Positions 1-7,495 of a stretch of 64,000 nt of DNA are shown here, in pieces. The first letter of the stretch is position 1, and each line of letters begins with the position of its first letter. Below the pieces are notes generated by a model that ran no database searches, had not been told where the DNA came from, and saw only the letters and a list, made by a program, of their open reading frames with translations. The DNA lies in contig NZ_CP152474.1 of NCBI RefSeq assembly GCF_039727615.1, forward strand, positions 186,001-250,000, written 5' to 3'. This DNA comes from Leclercia sp. S52. Its GTDB lineage: Bacteria; Pseudomonadota; Gammaproteobacteria; Enterobacterales; Enterobacteriaceae. The translations under genes and the position numbers were made by a program.

Positions 1-1311
1 GACAGCGGTGATTACCAGCCTGACGATCTGGAACGCCTCGAGGGTTTCTGGGATATCGCCGAACGGCTGAGCGAGGCGTTCAGGGACGCGCAGCTTCCAG
101 CCTTTGCACCCGACAGGCCGGCAGCTGAGCTGAGCGGCGGAGAGCGGGTTCGCGCCCTGCTGTGCGGCGCGTTTACGGCGAATGCAGACTATCTGCTGCT
201 GGATGAACCGACTAACCACCTCGATCGACAGGCGCGGGAGTGGTTTTACGCCCGTCTGGCCCGGTACTCCGGCGGCGTGCTGGTCGCGTCCCACGATCGT
301 GAGCTACTGGCGCAGGTGCCGCGCATACTGGAACTCAGCGCTTCCGGTTTACACAGCTACGGCGGAAATTACGCCGACTATCAGCGTCAGCGGGATGCGG
401 AACAGCAGGCCGCCCGCGCGGCGCTGGAGCATGCGGCAAACGAGCGCAAACGCACCCGCGCACGTCAGCAGAAAGAGCACGACGATAGCCTGCGCCGCTC
501 GGCTAAGACTCTGCGCACGGTGGACACCCTCAACATCGCCTCGTTTGAGCGCGTGAAGTATAAAGGGGCGGCAAAGGAGCGGCCGGGCTCGTGGCGTAAA
601 CAGCATCACGAACAACAGGATGCGTTGAACGCGGCGGTCAATCAGGCGCGGGAGCGGGTCGAAGAGGACAATCCGGTGATCTTTACCCTGCCGGGCAGCC
701 AGATTGCGGAGGGCAAACAGGTGCTGGTGCTGGACGAGCTGGTGCTGCCGTATGTCACAATGTCGCCGCTGACCTGGCGCATGGACGGGCCGATGCGGGT
801 GGCCCTGCGGGGGCCGAACGGCTGCGGGAAATCCACCTTGCTGAAAGCGATCCTCGGTGAGTGCACGCCCGTCGCCGGAACCTGCCGCGTCCCGGTCAAT
901 ACGGCGTACCTCGACCAGCATCTGTCGCAGCTGGATCTGACGCAGTCGGTCATCAGCCATCTCAATCTGCACAACACGCCGCTGGAGGAGGGGGTGCTGC
1001 GCAGTCGTCTGGCGCAGCTGCAGCTGGGTGCCGATAAGGTTATGCTGCCGCTGGCCGAGCTGAGCGGCGGCGAGCGGTTAAAAGCGGCGCTGGCCTGCGT
1101 GCTGTGGCGAGAAGAGGCGACGCAGCTGTTGCTACTCGATGAGCCGACCAATCACCTTGATCTGGCCTCAACCCAGGCCATCGAGGCGGCGCTGGCAGGT
1201 TTTACGGGTGCACTGCTGGTGGTGTCGCATGACGAGCATTTTCTGGAGGGGCTTAACCTGACGCATGAACTGGTATGGCTGGACGGGGAGTGGCGCGGTG
1301 AACGGCGGTGA
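1..1311 (+). CDS. ABC-F family ATPase, 5' end cut by window edge
   Basis: The reading frame is open from base 1 and ends with TGA at 1309-1311, giving the last 436 residues. It holds the tail of a first nucleotide-binding domain (LSGGE signature at 130-144, Walker B LLLDEPTNHLD from 193) and a complete second one (Walker A GPNGCGKST at 811-837, LSGGE at 1060-1074, LLLLDEPTNHLD from about 1126). Between them is a charged, Arg/Gln-rich linker. Two fused ATPase domains with DEPTNHLD and no membrane segments define the ABC-F class, soluble proteins that act on the ribosome (translation factors or antibiotic-protection proteins). I could not assign it to EttA, Uup, YbiT or YheS. The first Walker A lies outside the window. 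It converges on yiaG and shares a terminator with it. Confidence 0.85.
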   Translation, partial: DSGDYQPDDLERLEGFWDIAERLSEAFRDAQLPAFAPDRPAAELSGGERVRALLCGAFTANADYLLLDEPTNHLDRQAREWFYARLARYSGGVLVASHDRELLAQVPRILELSASGLHSYGGNYADYQRQRDAEQQAARAALEHAANERKRTRARQQKEHDDSLRRSAKTLRTVDTLNIASFERVKYKGAAKERPGSWRKQHHEQQDALNAAVNQARERVEEDNPVIFTLPGSQIAEGKQVLVLDELVLPYVTMSPLTWRMDGPMRVALRGPNGCGKSTLLKAILGECTPVAGTCRVPVNTAYLDQHLSQLDLTQSVISHLNLHNTPLEEGVLRSRLAQLQLGADKVMLPLAELSGGERLKAALACVLWREEATQLLLLDEPTNHLDLASTQAIEAALAGFTGALLVVSHDEHFLEGLNLTHELVWLDGEWRGERR

Positions 1312-1319
1312 TAAATACA

Positions 1320-1346
1320 CAAACCCCCGCAAATGCGGGGGCAAAA
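1320..1346. terminator. Bidirectional terminator between the ABC-F gene and yiaG
   Basis: A perfect 7-bp stem CCCCCGC/GCGGGGG (1324-1330 and 1335-1341) with a 4-base AAAT loop lies between two convergent genes. A-rich flanks on both sides give short U tracts in both directions. Confidence 0.75.
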
Positions 1347-1353
1347 AACAACG

Positions 1354-1644
1354 TTATTCAGTCAACTGCTTGCGGAGTGCCGGGTTAGCCTGAATCAGGC
1401 TCATCAGCTTCAGCTCGGTCATGGAGGGCTTCACTCTTTTTGATTCCCACTCCTGAACCATTGCCACGCTGACACCCATTGCTCGGGCGAAATCATCGGT
1501 TTTCATCCCTGTCCCTTTGCGTAAGCGCTCAAATTCCGTAAAGGGGTTAGACTTTTGCGAACGGGTCACCGTCTGCGGTACATCTTTAAAAACAATCTGT
1601 TCCAGACTGCTTAGCAGATCGAACATAGGATCTTTTAATTCCAT
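1354..1644 (-). CDS. yiaG: YiaG, HTH-type transcriptional regulator
   Basis: A 96-residue cytoplasmic protein matching E. coli YiaG in length. The C-terminal half (about residues 36-92) is an XRE/Cro-type helix-turn-helix: a TDDFARAMGVSVAMVQEWE segment followed by a KPSMTELKLMSLI helix, as in the antitoxin-like HTH group. The N-terminal third resembles the linker of HigA-like antitoxins, but no toxin gene lies beside it. The promoter must lie in the 332-base gap shared with the divergent yiaF. Targets are unknown. Confidence 0.9.
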   Translation of the reverse strand: MELKDPMFDLLSSLEQIVFKDVPQTVTRSQKSNPFTEFERLRKGTGMKTDDFARAMGVSVAMVQEWESKRVKPSMTELKLMSLIQANPALRKQLTE

Positions 1645-1976
1645 TGAGAACTCCTCTTAAATCACACTGCGGGATCGTGAACATTAGAGAGCAGTTTAAG
1701 AATAGTCGCTAAAACTGACAGGAGATCGTAACGTGCGTGATTAATTTCAGGCGATACGTTTCGCTCGCTTGTTTTCCGACTGATTACGTATGCTAATGAC
1801 TTGATTATTCAGTAGCGCAATAGCATCAGGTATTTTTTTGTAAATGGTAAGAATTTATATGGCAATAGCCGTTTTACATGAAAAGAGTATCTTGCAGGCC
1901 TGACCTGGACTATCCTTGGCAGCGTCGGGCACGCGTGTGCCGGTGTGCGCTTTTTTGGGTGAAAGGAGTAATAACA
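1645..1976. other. Divergent yiaG-yiaF intergenic region
   Basis: This 332-base AT-rich gap must hold the divergent promoters of yiaG and yiaF. No coding frame with a ribosome binding site is visible. A frame continuous with yiaF extends upstream to 1878, but it lacks a ribosome binding site there and the lipoprotein signal begins at 1977. I see no clear operator. Confidence 0.6.
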
Positions 1977-2687
1977 ATGGCGACAGGAAAGCTCTGCTCT
2001 CGCTGGTTTGCGCCGCTTGCGGCGTTGTTAATGGTAGTGAGCCTGAGTGGGTGTTTCGATAAGGAAGGCGATCAGCGCAAAGCGTTTATCGATTTCCTGC
2101 AAAATACTGCGATGCGCAGTGGCGAGCGTTTGCCAACGCTGACTGCGGATCAGAAAAAACAGTTCGGTCCCTTCGTTTCCGACTATGCCATTTTGTATGG
2201 CTATTCACAGCAGGTGAATCAGGCGATGGACGCAGGTCTGCGTCCGGTAGTGGATAGCGTGAATGCGATTCGCGTCCCGCAGGACTATGTAACCCAGCGT
2301 GAGCCGCTGAGCCAGTCAAACGGTGCACTGGGTGTGCTGGGCCAGCAGTTGCAGAACGCCAAAATGCAGGCTGATGGCGCGCGCTCTGCGTTGAAACAGG
2401 GTGAAGACCTGAAACCTGTGTTCGACAAAGTGTATGAAAAGGTGGTGACCAAGCCTGCCGATGCGCTGCAGCCGCTCATTCCGGCTGCGCAGATCTTCAC
2501 CCAGCAGCTGGTGCAGGTGGCGGACTTTATTTCGCAGCAGGGCACTCAGGTGAGCTTTGTCTCTAACGGCATCCAGTTCCCGACCTCACAGCAGGCCAGC
2601 CAGTACAATACGCTGATTGGACCGCTGGCAGCACAGCATCAGGCGTTTAGCCAGGCCTGGGCCGCGGCTACGGCTGCAACGGAATAA
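1977..2687 (+). CDS. yiaF: YiaF, DUF3053 lipoprotein
   Basis: A 236-residue protein, the length of E. coli YiaF. I chose the ATG at 1977 over an in-frame start 99 bases upstream because AAAGGAG at 1962-1968 is well spaced and the signal peptide begins there. The signal has a hydrophobic core and a lipobox LSGC with Cys26, so the mature protein should be lipid-anchored. Phe at +2 does not match the usual Asp inner-membrane retention signal, so outer membrane sorting is likely. The rest is a mainly helical DUF3053 domain of unknown function. It is monocistronic, followed by REP sequences and a strong terminator. Confidence 0.9.
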   Translation: MATGKLCSRWFAPLAALLMVVSLSGCFDKEGDQRKAFIDFLQNTAMRSGERLPTLTADQKKQFGPFVSDYAILYGYSQQVNQAMDAGLRPVVDSVNAIRVPQDYVTQREPLSQSNGALGVLGQQLQNAKMQADGARSALKQGEDLKPVFDKVYEKVVTKPADALQPLIPAAQIFTQQLVQVADFISQQGTQVSFVSNGIQFPTSQQASQYNTLIGPLAAQHQAFSQAWAAATAATE

Positions 2688-2711
2688 CGTCAGTCATCGT
2701 GCTCGCATTTT

Positions 2712-2781
2712 TGCCGGGTGACGCTGCGCTTACCCGGCCTACAACATCTGTAGGCCCGCGCAAGCGAAGCGCCGCCGGGCG
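2712..2781. repeat. REP/BIME pair (two inverted REP units)
   Basis: Two REP units face each other. The first, 2713-2742, reads GCCGGGTGACGCTGCGCTTA and on to CCCGGCCTAC; the second, 2750-2780, is its inverted counterpart with GTAGGCCC and GCCGCCGGGC. Other copies lie at 8557-8585, 39054-39129 and 63484-63513. Such extragenic palindromes stabilise upstream mRNA ends and can bind gyrase, Pol I or IHF. The position just after yiaF fits. Confidence 0.85.
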
Positions 2782-2794
2782 AATGCACCATAAT

Positions 2795-2824
2795 AAAACC
2801 CCGCTTAAAAGCGGGGTTTTTTGT
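2795..2824 (+). terminator. Rho-independent terminator after yiaF
   Basis: Stem AAAACCCCGC/GCGGGGTTTT (2795-2804 and 2811-2820) with a TTAAAA loop, followed by further T residues. The A-rich upstream arm makes it potentially bidirectional. Confidence 0.85.
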
Positions 2825-2842
2825 TCTGCCAGAAAATAAAGC

Positions 2843-2871
2843 TTGTCTTTGATCCCGTAACTATGTTTAAT
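2843..2871 (+). promoter_or_regulatory. cspA promoter
   Basis: TTGTCT (2843-2848), a 17-base spacer and TTTAAT (2866-2871) lie at the right distance from the predicted transcript start near 2880. Confidence 0.65.
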
Positions 2872-2879
2872 AGTCCTCG

Positions 2880-3038
2880 TCGGTTTGTTACACAGACCTA
2901 AAGCAGTTTAGTTAAGCAGTCCAGATGCGTTATCCTTAGATACCCTTCGTAGTGACCCTTCCTTCATCGCTTAAAAATCTGTAACACATTCCATCATCGC
3001 GCCGGAAGGCAAAACAAATTTTTAAAAAGGTAATATCT
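2880..3038 (+). promoter_or_regulatory. cspA cold-shock leader (cold box and thermosensing 5' UTR)
   Basis: The leader is about 159 bases, the length recalled for E. coli cspA. The cold-box region at its 5' end (CGGTTTGTTACACAGACC, 2881-2898) and several blocks downstream (CCTTCGTAGTGACC, AAAATCTGTAA, GCCGGAAGGC) are conserved. In E. coli this leader folds differently at low temperature, exposing the ribosome binding site and raising mRNA stability and translation after cold shock. AAGG at 3027-3030 precedes the ATG by 8 bases. Confidence 0.85.
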
Positions 3039-3251
3039 ATGTCTGGTAAAATGACTGGTCTGGTAAAATGGTTCAACGCTGATAAAGGTTTCGGCTTCAT
3101 CACTCCTGACGATGGCTCAAAAGACGTGTTCGTACACTTCTCTGCTATCCAGAACGATGGCTACAAATCCCTGGACGAAGGTCAGAAAGTTTCCTTCACC
3201 ATCGAAAGCGGCGCTAAAGGCCCAGCAGCTGGTAACGTTGTAAGCCTGTAA
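3039..3251 (+). CDS. cspA: Major cold shock protein CspA
   Basis: A 70-residue single-domain cold shock protein that binds single-stranded RNA and DNA and acts as an RNA chaperone and antiterminator after a temperature drop. It differs from E. coli CspA, as I recall it, at only two residues (Leu8 and Val68). RNP1 (KGFGFIT) and RNP2 (VFVHF) are intact. The conserved 159-base leader supports cspA over its paralogues cspB, cspG or cspE. In E. coli cspA follows yiaG; here it sits on the other side of yiaF, next to ghrB. Confidence 0.93.
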   Translation: MSGKMTGLVKWFNADKGFGFITPDDGSKDVFVHFSAIQNDGYKSLDEGQKVSFTIESGAKGPAAGNVVSL

Positions 3252-3274
3252 GCTTCCAACTCAGCTAAAAGAAT

Positions 3275-3304
3275 TTAAAAAACCCGCCTCTGGCGGGTTT
3301 TTTT
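3275..3304. terminator. Terminator between convergent cspA and ghrB
   Basis: AAAAAACCCGCC, a CT loop, then GGCGGGTTTTTTT. A runs before and T runs after the stem allow termination of both cspA (+) and ghrB (-). Confidence 0.85.
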
Positions 3305-3308
3305 CGTT

Positions 3309-4283
3309 TTAAGGTTTGGCCTGGGGATTAACGCAGTTTTTATCGACCTTGCCCTGTAGGGCGTCGATCAGGTTATCCACCGCACAGGCCGCCATATTGT
3401 AGCGCGTCTCGTGCGTCGCAGAGCCAATGTGCGGCAGCGCCACCACGTTAGGCAGCTTCAGCAGTTCTGAGCTGGCCGGCAGCGGTTCCTGCTCGAACAC
3501 GTCCAGCCCCGCCGCATGGATCTCACCGTTTTTCAGCGCCGCAATCAGCGCCTGTTCATCCACCACAGGCCCTCGACCCGCATTAATAAAGATGGCGGAC
3601 TTCTTCATCTTCTCAAATTGCGCTTTGCCCATCAGATGATGCGTCTCATCGGTCAGGGGCAGGATAAGGCAGACGAAGTCCGCTTCCTGCAACAGGGTGT
3701 CCAGGTCGCAGTGGCGGGCGTTGAAACGCTCCTCGGCTTCTTTATGCTGGCGACGCGCGTTGTAGAGGATCGGCATGTTGAAACCGAAGTGGGCGCGCTG
3801 CGCCAGCGCCAGGCCGATGCGGCCCATCCCGACGATACCCAGCGTTTTGCCGTGCACGTCGGTGCCGAACCAGTCCGGACCGATGCTTTTGGTCCACTCC
3901 CCGGCTTTGACGCGCTCGGCCACTTCCACCACCCGACGCGCGCTACTAAGCACCAGCGCCATCAGCGTATCGGCCACGGTTTCGGTCAGCACGGTTGGGG
4001 TGTGCATCAGCACGACGTTACGGGCATTCAGCGCGTCAACGTCGAAGTTGTCATAGCCCACCGAAATGGTGGAGGTTGCACGAAGCGCCGGCATTTTCTC
4101 CAGCAGCGCAGCATCCACTTTTTCGCTGGAGCCGAGCAGCCCGACGGCACCGGCGAACGCGTCAGCGTGCTGCTGCACCGTTTCCGGGCTCAGGTTGTTG
4201 ACCCGGGTAACGGTGAAATGATCTTCGAGGCGCTGCTGTAACGCATCAGGCAGGGCTTTATACAAAATGACGGACGGCTTCAT
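3309..4283 (-). CDS. ghrB: 2-ketoaldonate / glyoxylate-hydroxypyruvate reductase GhrB
   Basis: A 324-residue D-2-hydroxyacid dehydrogenase, equal in length to E. coli GhrB (TkrA). The Rossmann motif GMGRIG is at 152-157. The catalytic triad is Arg237 (NAGRGP), Glu266 (FEQEP) and His285 (PHIG). The enzyme reduces glyoxylate, hydroxypyruvate and 2-keto-D-gluconate with NADPH in the cytoplasm. It is the last gene of a minus-strand run with kguE-, kguK- and kguT-like genes, 27 bases after the transporter. That is the position of kguD (2-keto-6-phosphogluconate reductase) in Pseudomonas kgu operons, so its natural substrate here may be 2-ketogluconate or its 6-phosphate. Sequence alone does not decide between them. 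Confidence 0.9.
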   Translation of the reverse strand: MKPSVILYKALPDALQQRLEDHFTVTRVNNLSPETVQQHADAFAGAVGLLGSSEKVDAALLEKMPALRATSTISVGYDNFDVDALNARNVVLMHTPTVLTETVADTLMALVLSSARRVVEVAERVKAGEWTKSIGPDWFGTDVHGKTLGIVGMGRIGLALAQRAHFGFNMPILYNARRQHKEAEERFNARHCDLDTLLQEADFVCLILPLTDETHHLMGKAQFEKMKKSAIFINAGRGPVVDEQALIAALKNGEIHAAGLDVFEQEPLPASSELLKLPNVVALPHIGSATHETRYNMAACAVDNLIDALQGKVDKNCVNPQAKP

Positions 4284-4310
4284 GCTAATCTCCGTTGATT
4301 TTAAAAGGGT

Positions 4311-5591
4311 TCAGGCGTGGCGTGCGCCGACGGGAAGGTTCTGATTATTAGCAGGCTTAACAATTAAAGTAAGCCACACCGAGGCAAAAAGCGCCACCCC
4401 CATAAAGATGTACGAGGCCGACGGGCTGCCGGTTGCGCCATTCAGATATCCCACGAACCATGAACCAAAGAACGAGCCCAGCGCACCCATGCTGTTGATC
4501 AGCGCCATCGCGCCACCCGCCACGTTACGCGGCAGCATTTCCGGGATGATGGCAAAGAACGGACCATACGGGGCGTACATCGCGGCACCGGCGATCACCA
4601 GCAGCGTATAGGAAACCCAGAAGTGGTTTGCGCCCACCGCCCACGAGCCGATAAAGGCGCAGGCAGCAATTAACAGCAGCGGCCAGACGAACAGCTTACG
4701 GTTTTGCAGTTTATCCGATGCCCAGGAGACCACGATCATGGCGATGGTGGCTGCCAGATAGGGCACGGATGACAGCCAGCCCACCTCGACCATACCGAGG
4801 TTATCGCCCGCGCTACGGATGATGGACGGCAGCCACAGGACAAAACCGTAAACCCCGATGCTCCAGGTGAAGTACTGCATGCACAGCAGCACCACGTTGC
4901 GTGACCGGAAGGCTTCGCCGTAGTTACGCACCGCTTTCAGCCCCTGCTGCTCTTTATCCAGCTGCGCCTGCAGGGCCGCTTTTTCATCTTCAGAGAGCCA
5001 TTTGGCCTGCGCCGGTTTGTCTTTCACCAGCACCCACCAGCAGAAGGCCCAGATCACCGCCGGAACGCCCTCAATAATGAACATTTCGCGCCAGCCGAAG
5101 GACTGGATCAGATACCCGGAAACCACCGACATCCACAGCACCGTGACCGGGTTACCGAGAATAAGGAAGGTATTGGCGCGCGAGCGTTCGGATTTGGTAA
5201 ACCAGTTGCTGATGTAGATCAGCATCGCCGGCATGACTGCCGCTTCCACTACGCCGAGGATAAAGCGAATGGCCGCCAGCGCCGGGATGTTATTCACCAC
5301 CCCGGTCAGGGAGGCGCAGGCGCCCCAGAGGATCAGGCACACGAAGATCAGTTTGCGCACGCTGCGGCGTTCGGCGTAGATCGCGCCGGGGATCTGGAAG
5401 AAGAAATAGCCGAGGAAGAACAGGGCGCCCAGCAGCGATGAGACGCCTTTGGTGATCCCCAGATCTTCGGTGATGCCTGCGGCGGACGCGAAGCTGAAGT
5501 TCGCGCGGTCGAGATACGCCAGGCTGTACGTGATGAACACGACGGGCATGATGTACCACCAGCGTTTTACTGCATTTGTTGCACTGTTCAT
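4311..5591 (-). CDS. MFS transporter, anion:cation symporter family (2-ketogluconate permease, KguT-like)
   Basis: A 426-residue inner membrane protein with about 12 hydrophobic segments. YLDRANFSFA in the first helix and loop, and GVVEAAVMPAML near residue 115, are typical of the ACS/phthalate-permease MFS family (GudP, KguT, ExuT). It is expected to take up an acidic sugar by proton symport. Assignment to 2-ketogluconate rests on the neighbours: a PfkB-type kinase upstream, a 2-ketogluconate reductase downstream and a PtxS-like operator upstream of the run. The 109-base gap to the kinase holds a copy of the GGGAGAGGG repeat. Galactonate, glucarate or other aldonates remain possible. Confidence 0.8.
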   Translation of the reverse strand: MNSATNAVKRWWYIMPVVFITYSLAYLDRANFSFASAAGITEDLGITKGVSSLLGALFFLGYFFFQIPGAIYAERRSVRKLIFVCLILWGACASLTGVVNNIPALAAIRFILGVVEAAVMPAMLIYISNWFTKSERSRANTFLILGNPVTVLWMSVVSGYLIQSFGWREMFIIEGVPAVIWAFCWWVLVKDKPAQAKWLSEDEKAALQAQLDKEQQGLKAVRNYGEAFRSRNVVLLCMQYFTWSIGVYGFVLWLPSIIRSAGDNLGMVEVGWLSSVPYLAATIAMIVVSWASDKLQNRKLFVWPLLLIAACAFIGSWAVGANHFWVSYTLLVIAGAAMYAPYGPFFAIIPEMLPRNVAGGAMALINSMGALGSFFGSWFVGYLNGATGSPSASYIFMGVALFASVWLTLIVKPANNQNLPVGARHA

Positions 5592-5661
5592 AGGCTTGCC
5601 TCTGTGGTTGAGGGAGTAACCGCCGCTGTCTGTAGGGTACAGGGGGGGTCTGTTTGTTTAT

Positions 5662-5698
5662 ACCCTCTCCCATCCGGGGAGAGGGGCAGAGTGAGGGA
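5662..5698. repeat. GGGAGAGGG/GGGTGAGGG dispersed palindrome, copy 1
   Basis: CCCTCTCCC, a short loop, GGGGAGAGGGG, then a GAGTGAGGG tail. It fills the gap between the kinase and transporter genes. Related copies lie at 8605-8637, 19501-19533, 19546-19579, 50608-50642 and, as a half copy, 63520-63543. Confidence 0.75.
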
Positions 5699-5700
5699 AT

Positions 5701-6639
5701 TTATTCCCCTAACTGTTCCCGGGTGGGTAATCCTTCACTGTCGCCCTGAACCTGGATCGCCAGCGAGCCGATGATATTGCCGCGGGTGATGGCCTGCTGG
5801 AGCGTTTTCCCCTCCAGCAGGGCGCTGACCACGCCAACGGCAAAGCCATCTCCCGCGCCGACGGTATCAACGACGTGCTCGACCTTTATCGCCGCCACGG
5901 CACCTTGCTCACCTTCAGCGGTTTTAAACCAGGCGCCGTCGGCTCCGGTCTTCAGGATCACCGCCTTCACGCCCCGGTTCAGGTAAAAATCAGCGATCCC
6001 TTCCGGCGTTTTTTCTCCGGTCAGGATCTGGCCCTCTTTCACGCCGGGTAATACCCAGTCGGCCTGGAAGGCGAGGTGGTTCAGCTTCTCCACCATCTCC
6101 GCTTCGCTTTTCCACAGCACCGGGCGCAGGTTCGGGTCGAACGAAATGGTCTTGCCCGCGGCTTTCATTGCGCCTGCCGCGTGATCGAGCAGGGCGTAAG
6201 AGCTGGCGGACAACGCCGCCGCCACGCCGCTCAGATGCAGATGCCTTGCGGCGGTAAACCAGATCGGGTTGAAGTCCTCTACCGACAGATGGCTGGCCGC
6301 CGAGCCTTTGCGGAAGTATTCCACAATGGGATCGGTTCCATCGGTGACTTTTGACTTGAGCTGAAAGCCCGTCGGATAACGGCCGTCCAGGGTGACGCCA
6401 GCGGTTTCGATCCCCTCTTTTTTCAGGGTGTCGAGCACAAACTGGCCGAAGCTGTCATTGCCGACGCGGCTCACCCAGCCCACCTTCAGGCCAAGGCGCG
6501 CCAGCCCGGTAGCGACATTCAGCTCTGCCCCGGCAACGCGCTTGATAAAGTGGTCGACGGCGCTGAGTTCGCCAGTATTTGTGGCGACAAACATGGCCAT
6601 GGCTTCGCCAATGGTGATTACATCCAGAGCGTGCGGCAT
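5701..6639 (-). CDS. PfkB-family sugar kinase (2-ketogluconate kinase, KguK-like)
   Basis: A 312-residue ribokinase/PfkB-family kinase. I chose the ATG at 6637-6639 because GAGGAG lies just upstream (6648-6653); an in-frame start 10 codons further up would lie inside the preceding gene. The N-terminal PfkB motif (GAELNVATGLARLG) and the C-terminal signature DTVGAGDGFAVG are present, with catalytic Asp264 in GAGD (261-264). Relatives phosphorylate 2-ketogluconate or 2-keto-3-deoxygluconate at O6. Next to a 2-ketogluconate reductase and permease, formation of 2-keto-6-phosphogluconate is the likely reaction. The start is 4 bases after the kguE-like stop, so translation is probably coupled. Confidence 0.85.
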   Translation of the reverse strand: MPHALDVITIGEAMAMFVATNTGELSAVDHFIKRVAGAELNVATGLARLGLKVGWVSRVGNDSFGQFVLDTLKKEGIETAGVTLDGRYPTGFQLKSKVTDGTDPIVEYFRKGSAASHLSVEDFNPIWFTAARHLHLSGVAAALSASSYALLDHAAGAMKAAGKTISFDPNLRPVLWKSEAEMVEKLNHLAFQADWVLPGVKEGQILTGEKTPEGIADFYLNRGVKAVILKTGADGAWFKTAEGEQGAVAAIKVEHVVDTVGAGDGFAVGVVSALLEGKTLQQAITRGNIIGSLAIQVQGDSEGLPTREQLGE

Positions 6640-6643
6640 GGGG

Positions 6644-7393
6644 TTACTCCTCGCGCAGTAAATTGACATAGTGACGGGTGACAGCCGTCAGGTCTGGCCC
6701 TTCCAGCGGAAACTCGATTCCGCGCGGAGCGTCGGCGGGGAGCTGATCCAGCAGCGCCTGCCAGCGGGCGCTATCGTTATCCGGCGGCACGGCGCGATAC
6801 TGCTGCTGATGGGGCACGGCGGCTTTGACGTGGATATAGCTTACCGCAGGCGCCAGATGCTTCGCGGCCTCCTCCGGGGATTCACCCACCCACAGCCAGT
6901 TGCCCATATCAAAAGTCAGCGTAACCGGCAGGTTCATCACCCGGCAGGCCGCCTTGAAACGCTGCATCGGGGCCAGCTGGCCGCAGCGCGTCTGGTCGTT
7001 TTCCACTACCAGCGTCATGCCGGTTTCGTTGAGCAGCGCACGCAGCGCATCGAGCTGCTGCTTATCGCTGAAATGACCGAGGGAGACTTTCAGCCACAGG
7101 GCGTTGAGCGTCGCGGCTTCGGCAAGGTAGCGGGGCAGCATGGGATTGAGGGTGCCGTCCGGGGTAAAGAGGGCATCGGGGGCGGAGTAGCAGGCCAGCA
7201 GGCCGAGCAGTTCAATGGATCCGGCCAGCGTGGGTAAAGACGCCAGTTCGGCGTCGCTGAATAACTCCCGGCGGATCTCGACCCCGTCGGCACCCGCGCC
7301 GGCGATCACGTGCAGCATGGCGCGTTGGCCACCTGCTTCACGTACCTTGTCAGCGCCATACGCGGCGGTGACAACAATAATTTTTCTGCCCAT
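6644..7393 (-). CDS. Sugar phosphate isomerase/epimerase, TIM barrel (KguE-like)
   Basis: A 249-residue protein of the xylose-isomerase-like TIM-barrel (AP endonuclease 2) superfamily. Candidate metal ligands are visible: Glu39 in GVEIR, the Glu of LVVEND, Asp and His in the FDMGNW and YIHVKA strands, and the Glu of GIEFPLEGPD. KguE occurs first in kguEKTD operons, but its exact reaction is not established to my knowledge. It is the first structural gene after the operator at 7434-7447 and precedes the kinase by 4 bases. Confidence 0.8.
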   Translation of the reverse strand: MGRKIIVVTAAYGADKVREAGGQRAMLHVIAGAGADGVEIRRELFSDAELASLPTLAGSIELLGLLACYSAPDALFTPDGTLNPMLPRYLAEAATLNALWLKVSLGHFSDKQQLDALRALLNETGMTLVVENDQTRCGQLAPMQRFKAACRVMNLPVTLTFDMGNWLWVGESPEEAAKHLAPAVSYIHVKAAVPHQQQYRAVPPDNDSARWQALLDQLPADAPRGIEFPLEGPDLTAVTRHYVNLLREE

Positions 7394-7420
7394 TGGCGGA
7401 CTCCATCACGTAGCTGATAC

Positions 7421-7448
7421 TCTTTACGCTAGATGGAACCGGTTCCAA
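7421..7448 (-). promoter_or_regulatory. Candidate promoter of the ketogluconate operon, overlapping the operator
   Basis: Read on the minus strand: TTGGAA (7443-7448), a 16-base spacer, then TAAAGA (7421-7426). The -35 and spacer overlap the palindrome at 7434-7447, a geometry that suits repression by the neighbouring LacI-type protein. Motif quality is moderate. Confidence 0.45.
7434..7447. promoter_or_regulatory. LacI-family operator (PtxS-like palindrome)
   Basis: A perfect 14-bp palindrome, TGGAACCGGTTCCA, lies between the LacI-type gene and the first structural gene. It has the central CG step typical of LacI-family operators and differs by two symmetric bases from the Pseudomonas PtxS site as I recall it (TGAAACCGGTTTCA). 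PtxS represses kgu genes and is released by 2-ketogluconate. Confidence 0.75.
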
Positions 7449-7495
7449 AGAAAAGTTCAGGATGCTGGATTTATGATCGCCATCACGAAGGGGGA

